64,000 nucleotides of DNA from Rhizobium oryzicola (lineage in GTDB: Bacteria; Pseudomonadota; Alphaproteobacteria; Rhizobiales; Rhizobiaceae), in contig NZ_JAUKWQ010000008.1 of NCBI RefSeq assembly GCF_030504645.1, positions 124,001 to 188,000 of the forward strand, read 5' to 3'. Within the stretch, counting starts at the first letter, position 1, and each line of letters begins with the position of its first letter. The notes below the pieces were generated by a model. It made no database searches and was not told the origin of the DNA. It worked only from the letters and a program-made list of their open reading frames with translations. A program made the position numbers and the translations under genes. Positions 1 through 8,482 of this stretch are shown here, piece by piece.

Positions 1-3000
1 CGCCCGCCGGTGATGGTGAACGGCACGTCCACATCGCCCAGATTGATCGCCCCGTCATGGATGCGACGCGCCACGAGCGGCAGCACCTTGGCTTCGGTCA
101 CGTCACCCTGGAGCCCGTCGGCATCTGCCAGCAGACCGGGCAACAGGCTTTGATTGACACGCGGCAGCACAAGACCGGAAAGCTTCATGGTGCCCGAGCC
201 GCTGGCTGCATCGATCAGGCCGGCAACGGTCTTGGCCGTCGCCTCCGCAACCAGATCCCCGCTCACGCGCCCCTGTGCAACAGGCCCCGCGGCACTGTGC
301 CAGACAAGGCTGGCAAGATCCGCATTCTCGATAGTCAGACGCGTCTGGAAGAGACCGACGCCACCACCATTCGACATCGCCGCGCGCCCGGAAACCTTGC
401 CGCCCAGCCAATCACCACCAGCATTCTCAAGCGCGATGCCGCCGGACTTCGTGGCAAGACGCGCCGTAAAGCGAGAGACAGCCGGCAGCGAGGGCGCGTG
501 GAAGCTATCCGCCTTCAGATCCAGCGAGAAATCCGTGGCCGAGAGAATGGGCTTGGCAAAATCCGTTTCCGTCCATGCGCCGGTGGCCGGATCGGTCAGC
601 GGGCCATAGACGGCCTCCGCCAGCCAGCCGAGATCAATCGAGCCAATTGCAAGGGAACCGCTGACGGCTGTCGTCGCCAGGCCGCGATCAATTGTGACAT
701 CGCCCTGCAACCGGTTTCCGGCCACATTCCCTGACAGCTGCCCAAGCCCCAGCCTGTTCTCGGCAAGAGAAAGATGCGCCTCCAGTTCCACCGGAAGGCC
801 CGCGCCGAATTCCGGCAAATGCGCGCCAAGCATGGCAAGCGTCGGCTCCAGATCATTGCTCTTCAGACTGACGTCGCCCTGCCCCTCCCCGAACTTGGGT
901 CCATCGAGCGCGATCTCGCCCTTGGCGGTCAGTTGGGTGCCGGCATTTTCATAGGCAATCTCCGCCTGCGCCGGCTTTGTACCATTGCGGGAGAGCTTCA
1001 CCGTCGCCTTGGCAGCCCCCTCCCCGCCGATCGGCAGCGGATCGAGACCGAGTTGTCCCAGCACGGGTGCGGCCTCCGGGTTTTGCAGCGTGGCATTGGC
1101 TTCGATGCCGACATCCTGCGTGAGATCAAACAGGTTCGAAAGCTGCACCTGAGCTGCCACCTGGCTGCCGTTCGACATGCCGCCAATGCTTGCGCTGACC
1201 CAATCGCCCAGCGAAATGGAGGCAGAAAGCTGACTGTTCTTGTACCACTCGGCATTGCGCACAAGGCGGTCGAGCGCCGGGTGGCGCGGCAGGTTATCTC
1301 GCAGCATCGCGAAGAAAGCCGAAGGATCCGCCGCGCTGAACGTCACCGAACCGTTGCCGGTGTAGGAGAGGATGGAGCCTTCCGCCTTGCCCTTCGCGGT
1401 GATGCGCGCGCCGGCGAGATCGCCGACTGTCAGCCTGTCGACAGACATGGCGCCATTGCCAAGCGACAGAACCGTATCGACATCCTTGGCTGCAATACCG
1501 AATGCGGTCAGGCGATCAGCCTTGAGATGAGCGGCCAACCGATGATCCAGCACATCCTGACCGGCATCATCTCCCGTCAGCAGCGATGCCAGCGCCCGCA
1601 GCGCATCGATATCGATCTCGTTTCCGGCAAGGTCGAGCGTGAGGTTTGGCGTGCGTTCCGGCGGAGACTGCCGTTCCACACGCCCCTTCAGCGTTGCGGG
1701 GCCGATGGCGAGCTCCAGCTGTTCGAATCGCTGGATCTCCGGCGTGAGATTAACGCTTGCCGAAAACCCCGCCGCCTTCAGCTGGCGGATGGCCGGATCG
1801 ATCTGGCCGGACAGCCAGTCGGCGAGGCCGGAGGGTTGATTGGACGCAAGCAGCATCTTGCCGATAAAGGAGGGTGCGCCGGTGAGGCGCAGCATGCCCT
1901 GCGCTTCCACCTGCGTGCGACCGGGCAGGATCGCGACCGCATTGTCCACCGCCCAGCCCTGCTTGGCGGGGCGAAGGTTGAGGCGCACATCGCGGATCGT
2001 CGTGCCCTGAACGACGACCGCCGGCAGCCGAAGCGTCGCCCGCCCGGGCACTTGCGGCACCGGTACGCGTGCGGCCAGTTCGATCAATGCGTTCAGACGG
2101 CGATGGGCGGAGAGACGCGGGTCACGACCGGTCTTGCCGTTCACCATCTGGTCCGTCAGCCGGTTCACATCCACCTGCTGGCCGTCTGCCGTCAGCAGGA
2201 ATTCGGGCTTGTCGCCCGTGTCCAGCGTCGCCTCGCCCGTGATCACATAGGGGTCGTCAGTCACACCCAGTTCGACGCGATAATCGGGAATGCGGATGCG
2301 GTCGTTGGTGAGCTCGAACTTGCCCTTGACGCGCGGAGGGGCTGGCGGCTTCTGGCCAGGGTTCTGGGCCGTTGCAGGCTGCACCTTGCCGGCCGGCTCT
2401 TCCGTGAACAGCAGGTTGAACGCGCCCTGATAGCCAGGACGCCCTTCCGTAACGGCAAGAGCGCCATCCAGTTGCACTTCGATCGGCTGGATATCCGGCC
2501 AGATCTTCATGCGAAGCGGCATGGTACCGGCATTGTAATCCGGTTCGCCGCTGGAGAATGTAAACTTGCCCTCATAGCCATCCAGCGTCGCATTGCCTTC
2601 CGCGCGCCAGGGGCCTGCCAGAGAACTGGCCGACATTTCGGCTGTCAGCGATGTCAGGCGGCGCGTCCGGCCACTGCCGTCATCAATGAAATCGATCTCG
2701 GCATTCGAGACATGAACGCCCTCGAGTACGACGGTGCGGGCGGGAATTTCCGGGCGGCTGCCGCGCATCCAGTCAAGCCGGCCATCTTTCAGCAGGCGAA
2801 TGCGTGCCTTGGGCCGGTCGATGCGCATGTCGATGATGCGCGCCTCCCCGGAGAGAAACGGCGCAAGCTCCATGTCCATCGAGAACTGCGCCACCTGGAC
2901 GAGTGGCGTACCATCCAGATCCTGGCCAACACGCACATCATGCATGGTCACAGAAGGAAAGGGCAGAAGACGCGCATCGACTGTGCCATGCACCGTGACC

Positions 3001-3140
3001 TTCTTGCCCAGGATACGGCTGGCCTGCGATTCAAATTCCGTGCGGAAACTGCTCCAGTCAACAAAGAACGGCGCCAGCAGCGCCGTAAACAGTGCCACGA
3101 CCACGAGGCCGCCCAGGAACAGAAATATGCGTCCAAGCAC
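1..3140 (-). CDS. AsmA-family envelope protein (3' end outside window)
   Basis: This is a very large AsmA-like protein, at least 1046 residues, read leftward and cut by the window edge, so its C-terminus is missing. I take GTG at 3140 as the start: a GGGAG ribosome site lies about 11 bases upstream, and translation opens with LGRIFLFLGGLVVVALF, an N-terminal membrane anchor (residues about 3-27). The rest is a long beta-rich periplasmic region with repeated descriptions of 'LDG/LSG' type strands, typical of AsmA/TamB-like proteins. That family is associated with phospholipid traffic and outer-membrane assembly; the exact paralogue cannot be told. The opposite strand has a long spurious ORF here (774-4019). 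Confidence 0.85.
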   Translation of the reverse strand, partial: MLGRIFLFLGGLVVVALFTALLAPFFVDWSSFRTEFESQASRILGKKVTVHGTVDARLLPFPSVTMHDVRVGQDLDGTPLVQVAQFSMDMELAPFLSGEARIIDMRIDRPKARIRLLKDGRLDWMRGSRPEIPARTVVLEGVHVSNAEIDFIDDGSGRTRRLTSLTAEMSASSLAGPWRAEGNATLDGYEGKFTFSSGEPDYNAGTMPLRMKIWPDIQPIEVQLDGALAVTEGRPGYQGAFNLLFTEEPAGKVQPATAQNPGQKPPAPPRVKGKFELTNDRIRIPDYRVELGVTDDPYVITGEATLDTGDKPEFLLTADGQQVDVNRLTDQMVNGKTGRDPRLSAHRRLNALIELAARVPVPQVPGRATLRLPAVVVQGTTIRDVRLNLRPAKQGWAVDNAVAILPGRTQVEAQGMLRLTGAPSFIGKMLLASNQPSGLADWLSGQIDPAIRQLKAAGFSASVNLTPEIQRFEQLELAIGPATLKGRVERQSPPERTPNLTLDLAGNEIDIDALRALASLLTGDDAGQDVLDHRLAAHLKADRLTAFGIAAKDVDTVLSLGNGAMSVDRLTVGDLAGARITAKGKAEGSILSYTGNGSVTFSAADPSAFFAMLRDNLPRHPALDRLVRNAEWYKNSQLSASISLGDWVSASIGGMSNGSQVAAQVQLSNLFDLTQDVGIEANATLQNPEAAPVLGQLGLDPLPIGGEGAAKATVKLSRNGTKPAQAEIAYENAGTQLTAKGEIALDGPKFGEGQGDVSLKSNDLEPTLAMLGAHLPEFGAGLPVELEAHLSLAENRLGLGQLSGNVAGNRLQGDVTIDRGLATTAVSGSLAIGSIDLGWLAEAVYGPLTDPATGAWTETDFAKPILSATDFSLDLKADSFHAPSLPAVSRFTARLATKSGGIALENAGGDWLGGKVSGRAAMSNGGGVGLFQTRLTIENADLASLVWHSAAGPVAQGRVSGDLVAEATAKTVAGLIDAASGSGTMKLSGLVLPRVNQSLLPGLLADADGLQGDVTEAKVLPLVARRIHDGAINLGDVDVPFTITGG

Positions 3141-3215
3141 TGGTCTTTACTCTCCCTTTACAGAACGCGCAGTCTATCCACCCCATGCGACCGGGCCAAG
3201 ACGCAAATGCGCGTT

Positions 3216-4631
3216 TTACCGTGCCGGTCGCAAGATCTTGCCCGGATTGAAGATATTGTCCGGGTCGAGCGACTGCTTGATCGTGCGCATCAGGGCCAGC
3301 GCAGGCCCCGCCTCCTCTTCCAGGAAGCTCATCTTGCCCTGGCCGATACCGTGTTCGCCGGTACAGGTGCCGCCCATGGCAATGGCCCGGCGGTTCAATC
3401 GCTGCACAAACCCTTCGACGCGTTCAATGTCGGCGGGGTCCTTGTCGTTGAACAGCAGCAAAACGTGAAAGTTGCCATCCCCCGCATGGCCGACGATCGG
3501 CGCCAGAAGCCCGTTTTGCTCGATATCGGCCTGGGTTTCGGCCACGCAATCGGCAAGCTTGGAAATCGGCACGCAGACATCGGTCGAGAAACCGTTGAGC
3601 GACGGAGCGAGTGCGCGGCCAGCCCAATAAGCGTTATGCCGCGCCTTCCACAGTGCGGCGCGCTCTTCGGCATTGGCCGTCCAGTGAAACTCCTCGCCGC
3701 CACATTCCTGGGCGATCATGGAGAACTGTTCGGACTGCAGCGGCACAGTTTCTTCCGTACCGTGGAATTCCAGAAACAGCGTCGGCTGCTCCTTAAGCGT
3801 CAGGCCGGAATAGGCGTTGCAGGCCTTGATCTGCATGGCATCCAGAAGTTCGATTCGGGCAACCGGAATGCCCATCTGGATTGTCATGATGACAGCATCG
3901 CAAGCAGCCTTGACGGTGGGGAAACCGCAGACGCCACCACCGATCTTTTCCGGAATGCCTTGCAGCTTCAGCGTGATCGAGGTGATGACGCCGAGCGTGC
4001 CCTCGGCACCGACGAATAGCCGCGTCAGGTCGTAACCGGCGGAGGATTTGCGCGCCCGCGTGCCGGTGGAGATTTCCTCGCCGTTGGCCGTCACGACCGT
4101 GAGCGACAGCACATTGTCCTTCATCGTGCCGTAGCGCACGGCATTGGTGCCGGAAGCACGCGTCGACGTCATGCCGCCGATGGAGGCGTTCGCGCCCGGA
4201 TCGATCGGGAAGAACAGGCCGGTATCGCGCAGATATGTGTTCAGGGCTTCTCGGGTGACGCCCGGCTCTACGGTTACGTCAAGATCTTCAGCAGAGACGC
4301 GCAAGACCTTTTCCATGCGGGTCATATCGAGAGAAATGCCGCCGCTCGGTGCGTTCAATTGCCCTTCCAGCGAAGACCCGGCACCGAAGGGAATGACCGG
4401 AACCTTGTGGGCAGCGCAGGCCTTCACCACAGCCTTCACATCCTCGACTGTTTCGGCAAACACGACGGCATCGGGAAGCTGGCTCGGCAGATAGGTGGTC
4501 GTATGGGCATGCTGCTCGCGGAAGGACTGGCCCGTCTGGAACTTTGCCCCTAGCGCCGCTGCAAGCTCCGCCTTGACGGCAGCAATACCTGCCTCATTGC
4601 GTTGACCGGGTTGAACGTCCCTCATGACCAT
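3216..4631 (-). CDS. FAD-linked oxidase, D-lactate dehydrogenase / GlcD type
   Basis: This 471-residue flavoprotein probably oxidises a 2-hydroxy acid such as D-lactate or glycolate. It has an N-terminal PCMH FAD-binding domain with the phosphate loop PFGAGSSLEG near residue 81 and GANASIGGM further on. The C-terminal FAD-oxidase domain carries the metal-site motif GHAGDGNFH and the family hallmark GEHGIGQGK near residue 426. I chose ATG 4631 (MVMRDVQ) because GGAG sits 8 bases upstream; an in-frame ATG 36 bases further upstream lacks a ribosome site. It lies alone between asmA and the toxin-antitoxin pair. The substrate cannot be decided from sequence. Confidence 0.88.
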   Translation of the reverse strand: MVMRDVQPGQRNEAGIAAVKAELAAALGAKFQTGQSFREQHAHTTTYLPSQLPDAVVFAETVEDVKAVVKACAAHKVPVIPFGAGSSLEGQLNAPSGGISLDMTRMEKVLRVSAEDLDVTVEPGVTREALNTYLRDTGLFFPIDPGANASIGGMTSTRASGTNAVRYGTMKDNVLSLTVVTANGEEISTGTRARKSSAGYDLTRLFVGAEGTLGVITSITLKLQGIPEKIGGGVCGFPTVKAACDAVIMTIQMGIPVARIELLDAMQIKACNAYSGLTLKEQPTLFLEFHGTEETVPLQSEQFSMIAQECGGEEFHWTANAEERAALWKARHNAYWAGRALAPSLNGFSTDVCVPISKLADCVAETQADIEQNGLLAPIVGHAGDGNFHVLLLFNDKDPADIERVEGFVQRLNRRAIAMGGTCTGEHGIGQGKMSFLEEEAGPALALMRTIKQSLDPDNIFNPGKILRPAR

Positions 4632-4725
4632 GATCACATCTCCGCACGCGGCCCATGATGGCCGCACCTGACCGCAACGCTTGGTAAGCGAGACATGAGG
4701 CGTTGTCCATAAGTTATAGGGACTA

Positions 4726-5025
4726 TTAAAATTTCCGCGGCCATTTCCTGGACGTGTGAAGAACAGTCACCACAGCGATGTGATCTTGCTCCAATGTGTA
4801 GACGATAACGTAAGGCAGGCCGTGGACAACCAGTTCGCGGGTTTGCTCCACGCGACCGATGCGACCTCTGAAAGGATGATTTGCAAGTCCCTCGCCAACC
4901 GCGATCAGTCTGGAAACGACTCTCGCAGCAGCAGAAGGATTATCATCGGCAACATAAGCGCCTATCTCATCAATGCGCCGGAGCGCACGGCGCGTCCATC
5001 GAACGGACAATTTGACCACCGTCAA
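4726..5025 (-). CDS. RelE/ParE-family toxin
   Basis: This 99-residue basic protein has the RelE/ParE fold pattern: a WTRRALRRIDEIGAYVADDNP first helix pair, a central GLANHPFRGRIGR segment, and the end strands ELVVHGLPYVIVYTLEQ and VTVLHTSRKWP. Family members either poison gyrase (ParE) or cleave mRNA (RelE). The pattern here, with RELVV...PYVIVY...V.VLHT.RKWP, looks more like ParE. Its start codon overlaps the stop of the upstream antitoxin gene by four bases (ATGA), the normal arrangement of a coupled toxin-antitoxin operon. The protein is full length with no visible damage. Confidence 0.87.
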   Translation of the reverse strand: MTVVKLSVRWTRRALRRIDEIGAYVADDNPSAAARVVSRLIAVGEGLANHPFRGRIGRVEQTRELVVHGLPYVIVYTLEQDHIAVVTVLHTSRKWPRKF

Positions 5026-5261
5026 ATTCGTGATGGAGCGTATTTGGCCAAGACAAGCGATACCTCCTCGTCACTGGCGAAGTCATCCCGTTGTGCGTCC
5101 GCAAGACCCGCTTCGATCTCAGCCAGATCCCGGTTTTCGCGTTCAGCCAGATCGGTAATCGCAAGCTCGATGATTTCCGATTGAGGTCGATCGAGACGTC
5201 TTGCCAAAGCGTCGATTTCCGACAGCGTCTCATCCGCAACTTTAATCGTCAAAACTGCCAT
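5022..5261 (-). CDS. ParD/RHH-type antitoxin
   Basis: This 79-residue acidic partner neutralises the downstream ParE-like toxin. The N-terminus (VLTIKVADETLSEIDALA) is a ribbon-helix-helix DNA-binding segment, followed by a helix with RPQSEIIELAI. The acidic C-terminal part (roughly residues 45-70) is the expected toxin-wrapping region. ATG 5261 is chosen because AAGGGAAG precedes it by about 6 bases; a longer reading frame starting at 5333 lacks this and would run into the end of the RND gene. RHH antitoxins usually repress their own promoter, and a palindrome lies at 5288-5303. Confidence 0.85.
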   Translation of the reverse strand: MAVLTIKVADETLSEIDALARRLDRPQSEIIELAITDLAERENRDLAEIEAGLADAQRDDFASDEEVSLVLAKYAPSRI

Positions 5262-5287
5262 TGAACTTCCCTTGAACAGCTGCGGAA

Positions 5288-5303
5288 CAATGCTGAAGCA
5301 TTG
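5288..5303 (-). promoter_or_regulatory. Candidate toxin-antitoxin operator palindrome
   Basis: This is a perfect inverted repeat, CAATGCT-ga-AGCATTG, 27 bases upstream of the antitoxin start. Read on the minus strand, a TTGACG -35-like hexamer occurs at 5318-5313 and a weak -10 region would fall inside the palindrome. That is how RHH antitoxins usually place their operator. The assignment to the antitoxin is inferred. Confidence 0.45.
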
Positions 5304-5329
5304 CGGCAACGTCGTCAACGATTTCAAGC

Positions 5330-8300
5330 TCACTCCGCCGCCAGCAACTGGCCTTCCTCATCCGCGTTCTTCACCGGCACCGCCGCATTCCGCAACTCCT
5401 CATGCAGAAGGGCCTCGGAATGCGCGTGCGGCTTTGAGAAGCGCGCCAGCAGCAGATAGGCAACCGGGGTGATGAACAGCGTCACAACAGTCGCAAGTCC
5501 CAACCCGCCGACGATGACCCAGCCGAGCGCCACACGCGCCTCTGCCCCGGCACCCTGCGCAAACACCAACGGCACGCCGCCCAGCACGGTGGCGATCATC
5601 GTCATCATGACAGGTCGAAGGCGAAGGCGACACGCCTTTTCGATCGCGTCACGGACGCCTTCGCCCCGGTCTCGGAGCTGGTTGGCAAACTCTACGATCA
5701 GAATGCCATTCTTCGCCATCACGCCGACCAGCAGCACCAGCCCGATCTGGCTGTAGACGTTGAGGCTGGAGCCCGTGATGACGAGCGCAAAGACGGCGCA
5801 GGCAAGGCCGAGCGGCACCGTGGACATGATGATGAGCGAAGCGAGGACGCTTTCGAACTGCGCCGCCAGCACGAGAAAAATGATGGCGATGGCAAAGCCG
5901 AAGGTGATCAACATGCTGGAGGAATTTTCTCCCAAAGTGCGGGCTTCTGCCAGCGGTACGAGACGGGACCCTGCAGGCAATAGCGGCTGCGCGAGACGGC
6001 TGACCTCCTCCAGCGCCTGCCCCAGCGACACACCGTCGCGAAGACCGGCCGAGAGCGAGACGGATGCCATCTGCTGTTCGCGGTTGAGACGAGGCGAAAC
6101 CGCTCCTTCTTCCAGAGTTGCCACGGTCGCCATTGGAACTGTCTTGCCGTCACCTGTCCGCAAGAAGATGTTTTCGAGATCCGTTGGATCATTCAGCGGC
6201 TGCGTCGAGGATGTCAGCTTGACCGGCAGGGCTTCGCCATTGACGAAGACATCGACAATGGAGCGCCCTTCCAGAAGCGCCTGCAGCGCTGTCGAGAGGC
6301 CCGTTATGTCGATGCCGAGATCGGATGCGCGTTCCCGATTGATCGAAACGGAAAGCTGCGCCTGCGTCGGTTCATTATCGAGCCGCGGCGTCTCGAACAG
6401 GCCGGTGCCCTCCATCTGCTGCACGAGCTGTATGGCGGCCTTGGTCAGGCTCTCATGCTCGTTGCCCACAAGCGCCACCTGCAATCCACTGCCGGCACCG
6501 CGAATGCGCAGGCTGTTCGACTGGATGGCAAACCCGCGCAAAGCAGGGACGCGCGCCGCTGCCGCATTGATATCGTTGACGATATCGTTCTGGCTGCGCT
6601 CGCGCTCTCCCCAGGGCGCCAAGGTCAGCACCATGAAGCCGTTATTGGACGAATTATTCATTCCTGAGATGGAGAAGATATTGCGGATCTCGCCGCTATC
6701 CAAAAGCGGCTGAAGGTTCTCCTCCACCCGCTTCAACTGATCCTGCGTGTATTCCAGGCTGACGCCTTGCGGCGCATTGAGCCGCAGCATCACCATCGCC
6801 CGGTCTTCGCGCGGCGTCAGCTCGTTCTTCACCAGCCCGAAGGCGGTATAGGCTGTGAGCGAAAAGACGATGGAGACGGCGATCACCACCAGCGGAGCGT
6901 TCAGGCAAAACCTCAAGCTGCACCCGTAAACGCCGGAGAACAGGTCTCCGAAACGGGACAGGATGCCTTTAGGCTCGACCATCGGCTTTGTCAGCATGCG
7001 CGATGCGAGCATCGGACACAGCGTCAGGGCCGTGATCGATGAAAGCCCCACGGCAAACGCCAGCACGAAGCCGAATTCACGAAATAGCCCACCCATCTGG
7101 CCGGGCAGGAAGGAAAGCGGAATAAACACCGCCGCCAGTGTCGCGGTTGTCGCCAACACTGCAAAAAACACTTCCTTCGTGCCGATGATGGCGGCGGCCC
7201 GCGGCCCCATGCCTTCGGATCGACGGCGAACGATATTTTCCAGCACGACGATCGCGTCATCAACCACCAGGCCGGTGGCAAGTACGATGGCGAGAAGGGT
7301 CAGGATGTTGATGGAAAATCCGACCAGATAGATCGCCGTCAGTGTGCCGATCAGCGCAACCGGCATGGTGAGAGCTGGGATGAGCGTTGCCCGCCAGTCG
7401 CGAAGGAAGAGGTAGAGCACAGCGACAACGATAAGGGCGGAAAGGCCGAGTGCCAGTTCCACCTCGTGCAGCGCGCCCTGAATGAACACGGCATCGTCGC
7501 TGGTAATCACGATGCGCGTGCCCTCCGGCAATGCCTTTTGCAATTCCTCCACGGCAGTGGCTACCCCGCTTGAGATATTCAGCGTGTTGGATTGCGCCTG
7601 CCGGATAATGCCGAGACCGACCCCTTGAACGCCGTTGGACCGCAGTGTCGTTGCGCCATCATCCGGACCCAGTGTGACGCTTGCCACGTCCCGCAGCCGG
7701 ATATTGTCCTTGATCAGGATGTTTTCGAATTCCTCGGGCTTCGAAAGGTTTGCCGTGGCGCGAACCACGATATCCTGCGTGCGGCTTTTCAAGGAGCCGG
7801 CGGGAACGTCCAGCGCCGCGCTTGCCAGCGCATTCGATAGGTCGCCTATCGTCAGCCCCCGCCCTGCCAGTGCCGCCTGATTGATATCGACGCGGAAGAT
7901 CTTTTCTTGGTCTCCGTAAAGCTCCACATCCGCAACCCCATCGACAGCGGCAAGACGGTCGATGATTTCATTGTCCACCAGTTGCGTCAGGTCCTCCATC
8001 GACATCGTCGCTGACGTAACGGCAAGGCGCATGATGGGCTGGGAATCGGAGTCTGCTTTGATGATGCGCGGTTCATCCGCCGTATCCGGCAACTGGTTGG
8101 CAACGCGTCCGATGGCATCGCGGACATCATTGGCCGCCACGGCCAGATCCACGCTATCGGAAAACTCCATGGTGACGCGGCTGGAACCGAATTGCGATTC
8201 CGACGACATGGATTTCAAACCACTGACACGCGCCACCGCTCCCTCGATGACCTGCGTCAACTCCTGGTCGACGGTTTGGGGCGCGGCACCTTCGTATTCG

Positions 8301-8482
8301 GTCCGCACGGTGATGACCGGCTGGTCGACATCCGGCAGCTCGCGCACCTCAACGCCGACAAAGGCCGCAAGGCCCGCAACGACGAGAAGCGTATTGATCA
8401 CAGCCGCAAGGATGGGGCGGCGAACAAAGAGCGCTGTAAAGCCGCCCTTTGCATCGCTGGAGGTTTGATCGTTCTGGCTCAT
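5330..8482 (-). CDS. RND-family multidrug/solute efflux pump, inner-membrane subunit
   Basis: This 1050-residue protein is a proton-driven resistance-nodulation-division transporter. Visible features are an N-terminal cytoplasmic stretch, TM1 (AAVINTLLVVAGLAAFVG), the first large periplasmic porter loop, a TM2-6 block with the proton-relay motif GLVVDDAIVVLENI (two Asp, TM4), a second periplasmic loop, and the closing TM7-12 block (residues about 850-1010). The length matches AcrB/MexF-type pumps. It overlaps the membrane-fusion gene upstream by four bases (ATGA). No outer-membrane TolC-like partner or local regulator is encoded nearby, so it probably uses an outer-membrane channel from elsewhere. 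The substrate is unknown. Confidence 0.93.
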   Translation of the reverse strand: MSQNDQTSSDAKGGFTALFVRRPILAAVINTLLVVAGLAAFVGVEVRELPDVDQPVITVRTEYEGAAPQTVDQELTQVIEGAVARVSGLKSMSSESQFGSSRVTMEFSDSVDLAVAANDVRDAIGRVANQLPDTADEPRIIKADSDSQPIMRLAVTSATMSMEDLTQLVDNEIIDRLAAVDGVADVELYGDQEKIFRVDINQAALAGRGLTIGDLSNALASAALDVPAGSLKSRTQDIVVRATANLSKPEEFENILIKDNIRLRDVASVTLGPDDGATTLRSNGVQGVGLGIIRQAQSNTLNISSGVATAVEELQKALPEGTRIVITSDDAVFIQGALHEVELALGLSALIVVAVLYLFLRDWRATLIPALTMPVALIGTLTAIYLVGFSINILTLLAIVLATGLVVDDAIVVLENIVRRRSEGMGPRAAAIIGTKEVFFAVLATTATLAAVFIPLSFLPGQMGGLFREFGFVLAFAVGLSSITALTLCPMLASRMLTKPMVEPKGILSRFGDLFSGVYGCSLRFCLNAPLVVIAVSIVFSLTAYTAFGLVKNELTPREDRAMVMLRLNAPQGVSLEYTQDQLKRVEENLQPLLDSGEIRNIFSISGMNNSSNNGFMVLTLAPWGERERSQNDIVNDINAAAARVPALRGFAIQSNSLRIRGAGSGLQVALVGNEHESLTKAAIQLVQQMEGTGLFETPRLDNEPTQAQLSVSINRERASDLGIDITGLSTALQALLEGRSIVDVFVNGEALPVKLTSSTQPLNDPTDLENIFLRTGDGKTVPMATVATLEEGAVSPRLNREQQMASVSLSAGLRDGVSLGQALEEVSRLAQPLLPAGSRLVPLAEARTLGENSSSMLITFGFAIAIIFLVLAAQFESVLASLIIMSTVPLGLACAVFALVITGSSLNVYSQIGLVLLVGVMAKNGILIVEFANQLRDRGEGVRDAIEKACRLRLRPVMMTMIATVLGGVPLVFAQGAGAEARVALGWVIVGGLGLATVVTLFITPVAYLLLARFSKPHAHSEALLHEELRNAAVPVKNADEEGQLLAAE

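Noticed and set aside
774-4019. A plus-strand open frame of more than 1000 codons antisense to asmA and the FAD oxidase
   Set aside because: The translation is rich in Arg, Gln, His and Ala with no domain pattern, no ribosome site and no membrane or core motifs. It is the usual mirror frame of a GC-rich gene; the minus-strand proteins are clearly real.
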